Shown here: in pieces, positions 22,632 through 31,993 of the stretch
Layout: every line of letters starts with the position of its first letter
Position numbering within the stretch: position 1 is the first letter of the stretch
Source: UBA4416 sp048498515
GTDB lineage: Bacteria; Bacteroidota; Bacteroidia; B-17B0; Aurantibacillaceae
Length of the DNA: 64,000 nt
Reading direction: 5' to 3'
NCBI GenBank assembly: GCA_048498515.1
Contig: JBEHXV010000012.1
Span: 70,875-134,874, forward strand
Made by a program: the position numbers and the translations under genes
The notes under the pieces: generated by a model
Databases searched by the model: none
What the model saw: only the letters and a program-made list of their open reading frames with translations
What the model was told of the DNA's origin: nothing

Positions 22632-25388
22632 TTATGGCCTCATTAAAATGTAAGAGAACTTCATGTTTACAAGCAGGCCGGTTGATGCGCTCACATTGTA
22701 GGTCATGGTACCGTTGGAGGAAATGTAGGCATTGTTAAGGGATACGGCACCCGGGCTTAAATTATGATCGTTTAAGGTAACCACTACCACATCGCCCGTT
22801 AATGCTCCCGGAATAGAAACAGTACCCGAATTATTTCCTAGTGTCAGCAACAGCGATGCACTTACACTGCCATAACTTATGGTTGAAAAGGCTTTACTTG
22901 TTGCACCCAATTTTACATTCCCCGTGTTAATGTCAAAATTAGCGGTCGGGGCAGTTGTTCCAATAGCAATGCTTCCGGTTGGCGTAATGCGCAGTCGTTC
23001 CACATTATTGGTTCTTACAGCCAGCGCATTAGCATCTGTTGTTCCCAAAAAATTAGTAGCGGGTGTTGTTCCCGCGTTACCCGTTAAATGCCAATCCGAT
23101 GGAATAGCCACGCTACCGCCACCCGTAGAAAGAGTGATGGTATTTCCTAAGATAGACAAGCTTTGCGAAGGACTACTGATGGTGTAATTGGGGGCCGTAC
23201 CTGTTACTGAAATATTTGTGCTTTGGGTTATGGTTGTTGGTGGCAATGTTACGCTACCGCCGCCGGCCGATAAATTCAACGTATTGCCCGAAATAGACAA
23301 GCTTTGCGAAGGACTGCTAATGGTGTAATTTGGAGCAGTACCACTTACTGTAATATTTGTTCCCGATGCAATGGACGTACTTTGTGTGGCAGCACTAATG
23401 GTATAGTTTGGCGCCGTGCCACTCACTGTAACATTAGCGCCTTGGGTAATTGTTGTGGAAGACGTTGAAGGTAAAGTAACACTGCCACCACCTGCAGAGA
23501 GATTGAGAGTATTACCGCTAATGGATAAGGTTTGCGTAGCTATAGTCAATGTTTGATTTGGGTAAGTGCCGCTTATGGTTGCATTGCCTATGGCCGTTAA
23601 TGTTGGCGTAACCGCATTTACGGTGTAATCCGGAGCGCTACCGTTAATTGTGATATTTGTTCCCTGCGTAATGCTTGTTGTTGGCATTGATGGAAGGGTA
23701 ATGCTGCCACCGCCGTCAGAAAGGTTCAGGGTGTTACCAGAAATGGACAAACTCTGTGAAGGGCTGCTGATGGTATAATTTGGTGCGGTACCACTTACTG
23801 TAATGTTTGTACCCGAAGCAATGGACGTTGTTTGCGTAGCCGCACTGATGGTATAGTTGGGTGCGGCACCGCTTACTGTTACATTCGAGCCTTGCGTAAT
23901 AGTGGTAGTTGGTGTTGAGGGCAATACCACATTGCCACCACCCGATGATAAATTAATGGTGTTGCCTGAAATGGATAAGGTTTGGGTAGGCACATCAATG
24001 GTTTGATTTGGATAAGTGCCGCTTACCGAAGCGTTGCCGGTTGCTGTTAAAGTTGGTGTCACCGCGCTGATGGTATAATCAGGAGCAGTACCGTTTACCA
24101 TCACGTTCGAACCTTGTGTAATAGTAGTGGTTGGTATTGATGGCAATACCACATCGCCACCGCCTGATGATAAATTAATTGTATTGCCTGAAATGGATAA
24201 GGTTTGGGTTGGAACATCAATGTTTTGATTTGGATAAGTGCCGCTTACCGAAGCATTGCCGGTGGCTGTTAAAGTTGGCGTCACCGCGCTGATGGTATAA
24301 TTTGGCGAAGCGCCGCTCACCATTACATTGTTCCCCTGGTCAATAGTAGTAACAGGCGCTTGGGGTAATACCACATTGCCACCACCCGAAGATAAACTCA
24401 CTGTATTGCCTGTAATGGACAAACTCTGTGTAGGCACATCAATGGTTTGATTTGGATAAGTGCCACTCAACGAAGCATTGCCGGTGGCCATGAGCGTTGG
24501 CGTTATAGCACTGATGGTATAGGACGAGGACGTTCCGTTAACAATCACATTTGTGCCTTGCGTAACGGAGGTAGTGGGGAGCGTAACGGCATTGCCGTTA
24601 CTTATCGACAGCTGATCGGCTGCAATGCTTAAAGAAGGTGTACTGGAAATGGTGTAATTTGGCGCTGTGCCCGCAACCGTAATATTGCTGTTGCCAGAGG
24701 TAACGGTGTTTGCCGCGGCAGGATTGATCGTATAGTTCGGATAAGCTCCTGCAACATCGGCACCCGTAATGGTTACTACCTGGTTGGTTGCCGTATTTGT
24801 AATTGTTCCTCCCGAAATGCTGATCCCTGTTCCCGGAGCGTATTCCGGCAACAAAACAGTATTGCCGTTGCTTATTGAAATAGAATTGCCTGTGACACTT
24901 AAACTTGGCGTTGGAACCGTAATGTTATAATTTGCCGGTGATGTATTTGAGATGGTATTGGGAGCGTTGATCGTAAGGGTAGGATTGGGATTGGAGTTAG
25001 CCGCATACATGGCATAAGGCACTGATAAAAAACCCGTTCTTCCACCCAATTGGGTAAAACCAAGGCCCATATCCACCCAAACCTCATAGCTCACATCGCC
25101 TGTTTGCCAGTTAATGGATGAGAACGCACCCGATTGGATTGCCCCTCCACCAATGCGCAGGTTAAAGTATCCAAAATCGTTGGTGGTTATTGTATGAAGC
25201 TCTTCATAGGAAGCTGCAGTGGCTACCATGGTATTATAGATCTTAAACTCTACCTGTATATTTGAATTTGCTTTTATTTGTCCGCTTAAATCACGGGCTA
25301 TAGCCTGGTACGGAATGTATGGGGGAGCCTGCGCTTTTAACAGGAGGGAACAGAGCACAAAAAGGCAAAAAACACTAAATCGTTTCAT
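22632..25388 (-). CDS. Large repeat-rich surface protein, adhesin-like
   Basis: 918 residues. Signal peptide (about 1-19), then the N-terminal domain common in Bacteroidota fibre-like proteins (IPYQAIARDLSGQIKAN to FLSVPYAMYAANS, about 20-130). Most of the rest (about 140-745) is a Ser/Thr/Gly-rich array of short beta motifs such as TITQGSNVMVNGTAPDYTIS and LSISGNTINLSSGGGNVVLP. The end has the NNVERLRITPTGSIAIGTTAP stalk-like segment typical of fibre proteins. No type A or B sorting domain is seen, so how it reaches the surface is open. As first gene of the operon with type B cargo and PorP, it may use the same export path. Confidence 0.85.
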   Translation of the reverse strand: MKRFSVFCLFVLCSLLLKAQAPPYIPYQAIARDLSGQIKANSNIQVEFKIYNTMVATAASYEELHTITTNDFGYFNLRIGGGAIQSGAFSSINWQTGDVSYEVWVDMGLGFTQLGGRTGFLSVPYAMYAANSNPNPTLTINAPNTISNTSPANYNITVPTPSLSVTGNSISISNGNTVLLPEYAPGTGISISGGTITNTATNQVVTITGADVAGAYPNYTINPAAANTVTSGNSNITVAGTAPNYTISSTPSLSIAADQLSISNGNAVTLPTTSVTQGTNVIVNGTSSSYTISAITPTLMATGNASLSGTYPNQTIDVPTQSLSITGNTVSLSSGGGNVVLPQAPVTTIDQGNNVMVSGASPNYTISAVTPTLTATGNASVSGTYPNQNIDVPTQTLSISGNTINLSSGGGDVVLPSIPTTTITQGSNVMVNGTAPDYTISAVTPTLTATGNASVSGTYPNQTIDVPTQTLSISGNTINLSSGGGNVVLPSTPTTTITQGSNVTVSGAAPNYTISAATQTTSIASGTNITVSGTAPNYTISSPSQSLSISGNTLNLSDGGGSITLPSMPTTSITQGTNITINGSAPDYTVNAVTPTLTAIGNATISGTYPNQTLTIATQTLSISGNTLNLSAGGGSVTLPSTSSTTITQGANVTVSGTAPNYTISAATQSTSIASGTNITVSGTAPNYTISSPSQSLSISGNTLNLSAGGGSVTLPPTTITQSTNISVTGTAPNYTISSPSQSLSILGNTITLSTGGGSVAIPSDWHLTGNAGTTPATNFLGTTDANALAVRTNNVERLRITPTGSIAIGTTAPTANFDINTGNVKLGATSKAFSTISYGSVSASLLLTLGNNSGTVSIPGALTGDVVVVTLNDHNLSPGAVSLNNAYISSNGTMTYNVSASTGLLVNMKFSYILMRP
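23150..24560 (-). repeat. Coding tandem repeats, including three 222-bp units
   Basis: The motif ATGGATAAGGTTTGGGT or a close variant recurs at 23971, 24193 and 24415, exactly 222 bp (74 codons) apart, with long near-identical stretches. A related shorter unit recurs near 23155, 23298 and 23747. They lie inside the adhesin-like gene. Confidence 0.85.
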
Positions 25389-25599
25389 TTGTTAAATGTA
25401 ATAAATCTTACTAATGTAAGAAATTGTGCAAATTTGTAAATAATTTTCGGAGTATCAATGCTTTATCTCTTTTAAAAGCAGCCTGTATCTTTTCAAAAAT
25501 CAGGTATTATACTAACACAAATCTGTTTAAAACATCGCTTATGATCTAATTTACCCTTACTATTCTCCAGTAACTTCGTGTAATTATAAAATAAGCTCT

Positions 25600-26328
25600 A
25601 TGATGTCTTTCATTCTCCAGATCACCAATACGGTAGCTGCCGCGGTAGCTGATACGATGGCTCAACCCGCCACTACAGGCATACAAACAACGCCTGAACT
25701 GCCCCCTAACGAGCTTCATGTGTTCGACATTATAGCCCAGGCATGGGTCATTATGATCCCGCTTGCATTATTGCTTTTGGTTTCCATTTATGTTATGGTT
25801 GAACGTTTATTGACCATTTCCAAGGCTTCTAAAAAGAACGCTACGTTATTGCCAAGTATTAAAGACATGATAAACAGCGGCAACCTGGCCAATGCCCGTA
25901 ACTTATGCAAAAGCGTGAATACACCCGAATCCATCATGCTTGAACAGGGCATTTCGCGTATTGGCCAAAGCATGACCGAGATCCGTGAGGCAATGGATAA
26001 GTCGGCCTCGGCTGAATTAGCGAGCCTTGAAAAGCACATGAGCGTTTTAAATATTACCGGCCGTATTGCCCCTATGTTTGGTTTTATTGGTACCATTATT
26101 GGGGTTATTGAGATCTTCTATAAAATTTCGGTTGCAAAAACCGTTGAGATCGAAGTGATCTCATCCGGTTTATATGTAAAAATGGTGAGCTCCTGCGGCG
26201 GTTTAATTGTAGGTGTAATTGCATTTATTGGTTACCACTGGTTAAATTCAAAAATCGACCGCCTGGCGCATCGCATGGAAGAAACCCAGATCGCGTTTTT
26301 AGACATCCTGAACGAACCGAGTAAGTAA
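25600..26328 (+). CDS. MotA/TolQ/ExbB proton channel family protein
   Basis: 242 residues. A longer N-terminus than E. coli ExbB (about 1-45, Ala/Thr/Pro-rich), then three membrane helices (about 48-70, 148-170, 190-212). The conserved channel segments are present: NITGRIAPMFGFIGTIIGVI and SSGLYVKMVSSCGGLIVGVI. With ExbD (26404) and a TonB-like protein (26817) it forms the inner-membrane motor that energises outer-membrane receptors. It starts the plus-strand run, divergent from the adhesin operon over a 211-nt gap. Confidence 0.93.
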   Translation: MMSFILQITNTVAAAVADTMAQPATTGIQTTPELPPNELHVFDIIAQAWVIMIPLALLLLVSIYVMVERLLTISKASKKNATLLPSIKDMINSGNLANARNLCKSVNTPESIMLEQGISRIGQSMTEIREAMDKSASAELASLEKHMSVLNITGRIAPMFGFIGTIIGVIEIFYKISVAKTVEIEVISSGLYVKMVSSCGGLIVGVIAFIGYHWLNSKIDRLAHRMEETQIAFLDILNEPSK

Positions 26329-26403
26329 TTATAAATGTTGAATGATAAATTATAAATGTTATCACATTCGCCATTTATCATTTAAAATCTAACATTTCAA
26401 AAC

Positions 26404-26814
26404 ATGGGACTACGTAAAAAAGCACATAAAGAAGCGGAAGTAAGCACAGAGGCCTTGAACGACATCATGTTCTTCCTGCTGTTATTCTTCCTTATTCTAT
26501 CCACCATGGTAAGCCCTAATGCCATTAAAGTAAACCTTCCGAGTTCTAAACCCACAAAACCGGTCGATAATAACAAGCATCCTATTCACCTGGATGTATC
26601 AAACAACCGTAACTATTTTGTAGATGGGCAGCCGGTAGATTTTTCAATATTGGAAACCACCCTGGTAGCTAAAATTAACGGAGATCCTGAACCTACCGTT
26701 GTACTGCAAATGGATAAGGATTTAAGCATACAGGATGCGGTGGATGTGATGATTATTGTGGATAAACTGAAATGCAAAATGGTTTGGGCAACCAAACCGT
26801 CAAACGGGAAATAG
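26404..26814 (+). CDS. ExbD/TolR family biopolymer transport protein
   Basis: 136 residues with one N-terminal membrane helix (about 20-40, DIMFFLLLFFLILSTMV) preceded by the family's charged start and carrying the conserved Asp for proton transfer at its front (LNDIMF). The periplasmic part ends in VDVMIIVDKLKCKMVWATKP. It follows exbB by 75 nt and precedes the TonB-like gene by 2 nt. Confidence 0.94.
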   Translation: MGLRKKAHKEAEVSTEALNDIMFFLLLFFLILSTMVSPNAIKVNLPSSKPTKPVDNNKHPIHLDVSNNRNYFVDGQPVDFSILETTLVAKINGDPEPTVVLQMDKDLSIQDAVDVMIIVDKLKCKMVWATKPSNGK

Positions 26815-26816
26815 TT

Positions 26817-27698
26817 ATGATCTTATCAAGGGAAGAAGAAAATAAAAACAGAATGATCTCGCTGGGGGTTTCCCTATCGATCTTGACGCTGCTTTTGCTG
26901 TTCCTGCTTTTTTATACCATTATCACTCCAAATCCTCCATTCCCTGAAACCATCCCGGGTGGTGGCGGTGGCGGCATCGAATTCAACATTGGTAATTTAA
27001 TTGAAGGCACCGGTAATGTAGAGAATAATGGAATTGGTGAGGCCGTGAAAGTTGTAGAAAGCACAGAAGTAACAACCCCTCCTACCCCAACAACTAATAA
27101 TGAAGAGCTGGTAACTTCCGAACAGGGTGAAGACATCAACATCACGAAAAACGACACTAAAACCCCTGAAACACAAACCACCAACCAAACGGTGGTTATT
27201 CCGGTGAAGCCTCATGTAAAAACAGCTGCCGAATTAATGAAAGAAAAATTCGAAAAAAATAAAGGCAAGAATGGCGGTGGTGATGGCAATAGCGGACATG
27301 AAGGAAACGATGGCCGGCCCGATGGGAACCCTAACACCAATGGAACTGGCGGTACTGGCGGCGGCACCGGTGGTGGCGATGGCACAGGAGATGGCCCTGG
27401 CAAAGGACCTGGAACCGGGCCCGGAAATGGGGGTTACGGATTTAGCCTGGCAGGAAGAGCTGTTGTTTCTCCTCCTCCCATATCAAAAGATACCAAAGAA
27501 GAAGGAAAGGTGGTGGTAGAGATTACCGTGGATAAAACGGGCAAAGTTATCAAAGCCGAACCAACCGGCCGCGGAACTAATACCAATAGCGTGATGCTGA
27601 AAACAAAGGCGCGTCAGGCTGCCTTAGCTACAAAGTTTAATGTAAGCGGTGAGTTTGAAGAGCAAAAAGGAACCTTAACGATCATCTTTAGCTTCTAA
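26817..27698 (+). CDS. TonB-like energy transducer
   Basis: 293 residues from ATG at 26817; the longer frame starts inside exbD. One membrane helix (about 14-36), then a long periplasmic linker with a poly-Gly run (PGGGGGG), a Thr/Asn-rich part and a Gly-rich stretch (about 150-205, GGTGGGTGGGDGTGDG). The C-terminal 80 residues (KVVVEITVDKTGKVIKAEP to GTLTIIFSF) match the TonB C-terminal fold. The Gly-rich rather than Pro-rich spacer is unlike E. coli TonB but fits a flexible reach across the periplasm. Confidence 0.88.
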   Translation: MILSREEENKNRMISLGVSLSILTLLLLFLLFYTIITPNPPFPETIPGGGGGGIEFNIGNLIEGTGNVENNGIGEAVKVVESTEVTTPPTPTTNNEELVTSEQGEDINITKNDTKTPETQTTNQTVVIPVKPHVKTAAELMKEKFEKNKGKNGGGDGNSGHEGNDGRPDGNPNTNGTGGTGGGTGGGDGTGDGPGKGPGTGPGNGGYGFSLAGRAVVSPPPISKDTKEEGKVVVEITVDKTGKVIKAEPTGRGTNTNSVMLKTKARQAALATKFNVSGEFEEQKGTLTIIFSF

Positions 27699-27742
27699 CA
27701 TGTTATTTGTCCCTCGTCATGCATCTTTAATTTTTTAAAGCT

Positions 27743-29047
27743 ATGACCTACCCGCAAACACTTGACTACCTGTTCTCAAAACTTCCCATGTACCAGCGTG
27801 TAGGCGCTGCGGCTTACAAGGCCGACCTCAACAATACCATTGCCATTTGTAATGCCTTAGGAAATCCTGAAAAAAAATTAAAATGCGTGCACGTGGCCGG
27901 CACCAATGGCAAAGGCTCTTCATCGCACATGCTGGCTGCCATATTGCAAAAAGCAGGTTACAAAACAGGTTTATACACCTCGCCACATTTGGTTGATTTC
28001 AGGGAACGCATTAAAATAAACGGGAAACCAATTCCAAAAGCGGATGTGGTAAAGTTTGTTGAAGCATACCAACCCGTTTTTGAAAAAACAGAGCCTTCCT
28101 TTTTTGAATGGACGGTTGGCTTGGCTTTTCATTATTTTGAGCAACAGGAGGTAGATGTAGCCGTTATTGAAGTCGGACTCGGGGGAAGACTTGATTCAAC
28201 CAATGTGATTAGCCCGGTAGCATGCCTTATTACCAATATTGGCATGGACCACATGAATTTGTTAGGCGACACGCTTCCAAAAATAGCGGAAGAAAAAGCC
28301 GGCATTATTAAATCGCGCGTCCCTGTTACTATTAGCCAAACCCAGCTCGAGGTAATCTCCGTGTTTAATAATAAAGCAAAGGAATTAAAATCCCCGATTG
28401 AGTTTGCTGATAAAAATTACAAGGTACTTTCAACAAATCACCAAAAACAAGCATTCTCCATAGAACTGCTTCATAAAAAAACAAATACCAAACACCTTTA
28501 CAAGCTCGACCTGCAGGGCTCTTACCAGGTAAAGAACCTAATGGGTGTTTTAAATACGATTGAGATCCTGAAACAAAAAGGATTTATGATAGAGGAGGAA
28601 AATATTTTTACGGGCTTAACACAAGTACAAAAACTAACAGGTCTGCACGGAAGATGGGAAACCCTTCATGAAAAGCCTTTGGTGATTGCCGACACCGGGC
28701 ACAACGAAGATGGCATTAAAGAAGTGCTGGAAAATTTAAAACGCTATACTTATAAAACACTGCACTTTGTGTTGGGTGTGGTAAACGATAAGGACATTTC
28801 CAAAATTTTAAAACTGCTTCCAAAAGATGCTGTGTACTATTTTTGCAAAGCCACCATACCAAGAGCTTTAGACGAAAATGAATTAGCTGTACGGGCCAAA
28901 AAAATTGGACTTGCCGGAAAAACATTTAAAACCGTTCCTGAAGCTTTGCAAAAGGCCATGAAGCAAGCCAAAGCAAACGACCTTGTATTTGTAGGAGGAA
29001 GTACCTTTACCGTAGCGGATGCATTATCAGAAAACCAAGCGCAATAG
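27743..29047 (+). CDS. folC: Bifunctional folylpolyglutamate synthase/dihydrofolate synthase
   Basis: 434 residues. Mur-ligase-type fold with P-loop HVAGTNGKGSSSHML (about 50-64), the substrate region LYTSPHLVDFRERIKI, VAVIEVGLGGRLDSTN, and ITNIGMDHMNLLGDT. The C-terminal glutamate-ligase domain has HGRWE and IADTGHNEDGIKEVL. It adds glutamate to dihydropteroate and folates in the cytoplasm. It follows the TonB-like gene by 44 nt and is almost joined to the M1 peptidase gene (2 nt), a link with no obvious functional reason. Confidence 0.96.
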   Translation: MTYPQTLDYLFSKLPMYQRVGAAAYKADLNNTIAICNALGNPEKKLKCVHVAGTNGKGSSSHMLAAILQKAGYKTGLYTSPHLVDFRERIKINGKPIPKADVVKFVEAYQPVFEKTEPSFFEWTVGLAFHYFEQQEVDVAVIEVGLGGRLDSTNVISPVACLITNIGMDHMNLLGDTLPKIAEEKAGIIKSRVPVTISQTQLEVISVFNNKAKELKSPIEFADKNYKVLSTNHQKQAFSIELLHKKTNTKHLYKLDLQGSYQVKNLMGVLNTIEILKQKGFMIEEENIFTGLTQVQKLTGLHGRWETLHEKPLVIADTGHNEDGIKEVLENLKRYTYKTLHFVLGVVNDKDISKILKLLPKDAVYYFCKATIPRALDENELAVRAKKIGLAGKTFKTVPEALQKAMKQAKANDLVFVGGSTFTVADALSENQAQ

Positions 29048-29049
29048 AA

Positions 29050-30843
29050 ATGATAAAAAATACTTCCGCTAAACTTATTTACATTCTCATTATATCTGTT
29101 GCCCTGGGCAGCTGCATGAGCTTAGGTATCAATTATAACTACAAAACACCTAAACACGCGTCAAAATTACCACCATTTACAATGAAGGATTCGTTAATTG
29201 GTTACAACAGCGTGTACCGTTCCTGCTACGATGTAAAACATTACGACATTGATATAAATTTCGACATTCCTAAAAAAACAATTTCGGGTAATGTTACCAC
29301 ACGTTTTCAATTGCTAACTGATTCTAAAAAAATTCAGCTAGACCTTGACGAGCAATTTGTTATTGACTCCATTTCCCAAAACGGAAAACCCCTATCCTAT
29401 CAAAGAAGATACACGGCCGTTTTTGTCGACCTGGTTTCAACCGATAAAAACCAACACATTACCATTTGTTACCATGGCATCCCAAAAACTGCAAAAAGTC
29501 CGCCCTGGGCCGGGGGCTTTGTATGGAAAAAAGATAAATCAGGGAATCCTTTTGTATCTGTAGCCTGCGAAGGTGACGGGGCAAAAACCTGGCTCCCAAT
29601 AAAAACGTATTTAGGCGACGAGCCGGATAGTGTAACAACACATTTCACCGTGCCAAAAAATTTAATGGCCATATCAAACGGAAATTTGATTTCAACCAAA
29701 GAAAATGGTGATACTAAAACCTACTCCTGGCAAACCTCCTATCTTATAAATCCTTACAACATTACATTCTATGTTGGCGATTATAAATTAATCGAGGCCC
29801 CATATAAGTGCATTGATGGGGAAGCAATGATGTTGCGTTATTATGTATTACCCGAAAATTACGAAAAAGCGAAAACGCATTTCAAGCAAGTTGAAACCAT
29901 TCTTAAAACATATGAAGAGTTATTCGGAAAATATCCATGGCCTAAAGATGGTTATAAACTGGTTGAAAGCCCGTTTGCAGGAATGGAACACCAAACAGCC
30001 ATTGCTTATGGTAATGGCTACAAGAACGAACGAAATGAAAACTACGATTATATTGTATTGCATGAAACAGCGCATGAATGGTGGGGCAATGCCGTGTCTG
30101 CAGCCGATTTCTCGGATGTATGGATCCACGAAGGCATTGCCACATATGCGGAAGCTTTGTATGTAGAAAAAACAAAAGGCTACAAAAGCTACATTGATTA
30201 CACTTACTGGACCGCCATATCGGTCATGAACAAAAAACCCATTAAAGGTCCCCAGGGACTCTATTATTGGAATTACAAAGACGGTGATGTATACATGAAA
30301 GGAGCCAGTATGCTCCATACTTTGCGGAACCACATTAACAATGACACGCTTTTCTTATCCATCTTAAAAACATTTTTTAAAACTTACTGCTATAAAACTG
30401 CTTCTACAAAAGATTTCATTGAGATTGCCAACAGGCTTAGCGGTCAGGATCTCAATCTTTTCTTCAACCAGTATTTGTACAGGCGCGAGTCGCCATTACT
30501 GAAATGGAATTTTGAACATGATACTGCAAGGGACAAAGATGTATTGATATACCAGTTTGACAGAGTTGTAGATGATTTTACCTTACAAATTTGTGTGGAA
30601 CAAGGAAAACAAACATTCTACATCAGGCCAAAAACAAAAGTGCAGTTTGTTGAATTGCCAAGTCCTGCCATCATTCCTGTTTCCATGAATACCAAAAATA
30701 GTTATGTGCAGGATGGGTACAAGAAATTAAAGCTGAAAAAAAATAATCCAGAGCCCGCACGTATTCTCTTTACTGCAGTTCCAGCAAATGTGAAGCCTGT
30801 GCTGACCTCAGCATTGTCTTGTCACTTAGCAATTATTTCATAA
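29050..30843 (+). CDS. M1-family metallopeptidase, lipoprotein
   Basis: 597 residues. A lipoprotein leader ends in LGSC (Cys about 22). An N-terminal saddle domain (about 50-240) is followed by the gluzincin core: GMEHQT as the substrate-binding motif and HETAHEWW at 338-345, with the third zinc ligand Glu361 in WIHEGIATYAE. The C-terminus ends in a loosely conserved region. It probably trims peptides at the cell surface or in the periplasm. It lies 2 nt after folC. The length fits short bacterial M1 members lacking the long helical C-terminal domain. Confidence 0.93.
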   Translation: MIKNTSAKLIYILIISVALGSCMSLGINYNYKTPKHASKLPPFTMKDSLIGYNSVYRSCYDVKHYDIDINFDIPKKTISGNVTTRFQLLTDSKKIQLDLDEQFVIDSISQNGKPLSYQRRYTAVFVDLVSTDKNQHITICYHGIPKTAKSPPWAGGFVWKKDKSGNPFVSVACEGDGAKTWLPIKTYLGDEPDSVTTHFTVPKNLMAISNGNLISTKENGDTKTYSWQTSYLINPYNITFYVGDYKLIEAPYKCIDGEAMMLRYYVLPENYEKAKTHFKQVETILKTYEELFGKYPWPKDGYKLVESPFAGMEHQTAIAYGNGYKNERNENYDYIVLHETAHEWWGNAVSAADFSDVWIHEGIATYAEALYVEKTKGYKSYIDYTYWTAISVMNKKPIKGPQGLYYWNYKDGDVYMKGASMLHTLRNHINNDTLFLSILKTFFKTYCYKTASTKDFIEIANRLSGQDLNLFFNQYLYRRESPLLKWNFEHDTARDKDVLIYQFDRVVDDFTLQICVEQGKQTFYIRPKTKVQFVELPSPAIIPVSMNTKNSYVQDGYKKLKLKKNNPEPARILFTAVPANVKPVLTSALSCHLAIIS

Positions 30844-30952
30844 AATTTTAACTGGTTGATTTATAATTATTTCGCTTTTTATTCATCCCTTTTTAAATCC
30901 ATCATTGAATAACATCCGTAAATCATTCAAAACCTTTAAAAACTAAACCACC

Positions 30953-31345
30953 ATGAAAACATTATTTTTAGCGGCAGCCTTATTATCATTAGGCTTAAGC
31001 GCAACAGCAAAAACAACAACGGTTGATAACGTAATAACTACTATCAATGACCCGATGTGGAAAAAATCGGAAACAGGAACCTGGATGGGTGCTAACAAAA
31101 CCTGGTATAAACTAAATCCAAAAGACGCTACTATCTGGTGGTCGAAAGACGGAAAAAAATGGGAAATGGTAAAAGACGGCATGTGGCAGGACAAAGACGG
31201 AAAATGGTTAAAAATAGTTGACAAAGACCTGAAATGGTCGGCCGATGGCGGCAAAACCTGGTCGCAGGTTCCTGAATGGAAATGGGAAGGCACCGATGGC
31301 AAATGGTACAAGTTTGATGCCAGCTGGAGTTTATGGCAGGCATAA
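30953..31345 (+). CDS. Tryptophan-rich secreted repeat protein, unknown function
   Basis: 130 residues with a signal peptide (about 1-19, ending SATAK). The mature 111 residues hold all 15 Trp, plus many Lys and Asp, in imperfect repeats of W-x-DGKxW (WWSKDGKKWEMV, MWQDKDGKWLKI, KWSADGGKTWSQV, KWEGTDGKWYKF). The spacing suggests stacked beta-hairpins like a small propeller or solenoid. No domain is recognised; an Asp-box-like G-K-T-W-S motif occurs once. It is monocistronic with a strong terminator at 31369, upstream of the ECF sigma pair. Confidence 0.75.
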   Translation: MKTLFLAAALLSLGLSATAKTTTVDNVITTINDPMWKKSETGTWMGANKTWYKLNPKDATIWWSKDGKKWEMVKDGMWQDKDGKWLKIVDKDLKWSADGGKTWSQVPEWKWEGTDGKWYKFDASWSLWQA

Positions 31346-31368
31346 TAATTACAGATTTAAGAAAAAAT

Positions 31369-31400
31369 AAAAAACAGCTGAACGTTTCAGCTGTTTTTTT
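31369..31400 (+). terminator. Rho-independent terminator
   Basis: AAAAAACAGCTGAA (31369-31382), CGT, TTCAGCTGTTTTTT (31386-31399): a perfect 14-bp stem after the Trp-rich gene. Confidence 0.92.
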
Positions 31401-31432
31401 CTATGAACTAATATCGTATCTTCAATAAAGAT

Positions 31433-31993
31433 TTGGCTGCTAAACAAACATATACCCAGGATGAATTGATTGTGCTGATAAGGGAGCGTAACCAAAAAGC
31501 GTTTTCCTATTTATACGATAATTATTCGCAGGCCTTGTTCGGGGTTATTCAAAACATTATTAAAGATCAGGAAGAATCGGAAGATGTGTTGCAAAATACA
31601 TTTTTGAAGATCTGGAACAACTTTGCCAGTTATGATGAGCAAAAAGGCAGGCTGTATACCTGGATGCTGAACATAGCAAGAAACCTGGCTATTGACAGCA
31701 CACGCTCCAAACACGAAAAAATAAAAAATAAAATCCAGGAAACAAGCGACTCCGTATATCATAAAAACAATTTATACACCGAAAACAATTCGCACGATTC
31801 AATCGGACTTAAAGGCATTTTGGATAATTTAAAAGCCGACCAGAAAGAAATAATTGACCTTGCCTATTATGAAGGTTATACACAAGAGGAGATCTCTAAA
31901 AAACTGAACCTCCCTCTTGGTACTGTAAAAACAAAAGTGAGACAAGCTATTTTAATTCTCCGGGACCTGACAAAAAAAGAAATTTTACAGTGA
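31433..31993 (+). CDS. ECF-type RNA polymerase sigma factor
   Basis: 186 residues from a TTG start; no in-frame ATG fits the family's N-terminus. Region 2 is about 15-85 (SYLYDNYSQALFGVI, EDVLQNTFLKIWNN, GRLYTWMLNIARNLAID) and region 4 is about 125-180 (QKEIIDLAYYEGYTQEEISK then LPLGTVKTKVRQA). It directs core RNA polymerase to a limited set of promoters. The stop overlaps the anti-sigma gene by four bases (GTGA), so the two are co-translated. A degenerate -7 box (TATCTTCA) is upstream. Confidence 0.93.
   Translation: MAAKQTYTQDELIVLIRERNQKAFSYLYDNYSQALFGVIQNIIKDQEESEDVLQNTFLKIWNNFASYDEQKGRLYTWMLNIARNLAIDSTRSKHEKIKNKIQETSDSVYHKNNLYTENNSHDSIGLKGILDNLKADQKEIIDLAYYEGYTQEEISKKLNLPLGTVKTKVRQAILILRDLTKKEILQ

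Noticed and set aside
23150..24560. Regular DNA repeats that could be mistaken for a CRISPR array
   Set aside because: The repeats are in frame within a long coding gene, units are 222 bp and no unique spacers are present.
26912..27403. Pro/Val-rich minus-strand ORFs opposite the TonB-like gene
   Set aside because: They result from the Gly-rich codons of the real gene read on the other strand.
29920..30333. 137-codon minus-strand ORF inside the M1 peptidase gene
   Set aside because: It is antisense to the conserved catalytic region, with no promoter or family signature.
31433..31435. Doubt about the TTG start of the ECF sigma gene
   Set aside because: Other starts were considered; the in-frame ATG at 31403 is followed by a stop two codons later, so TTG is kept.
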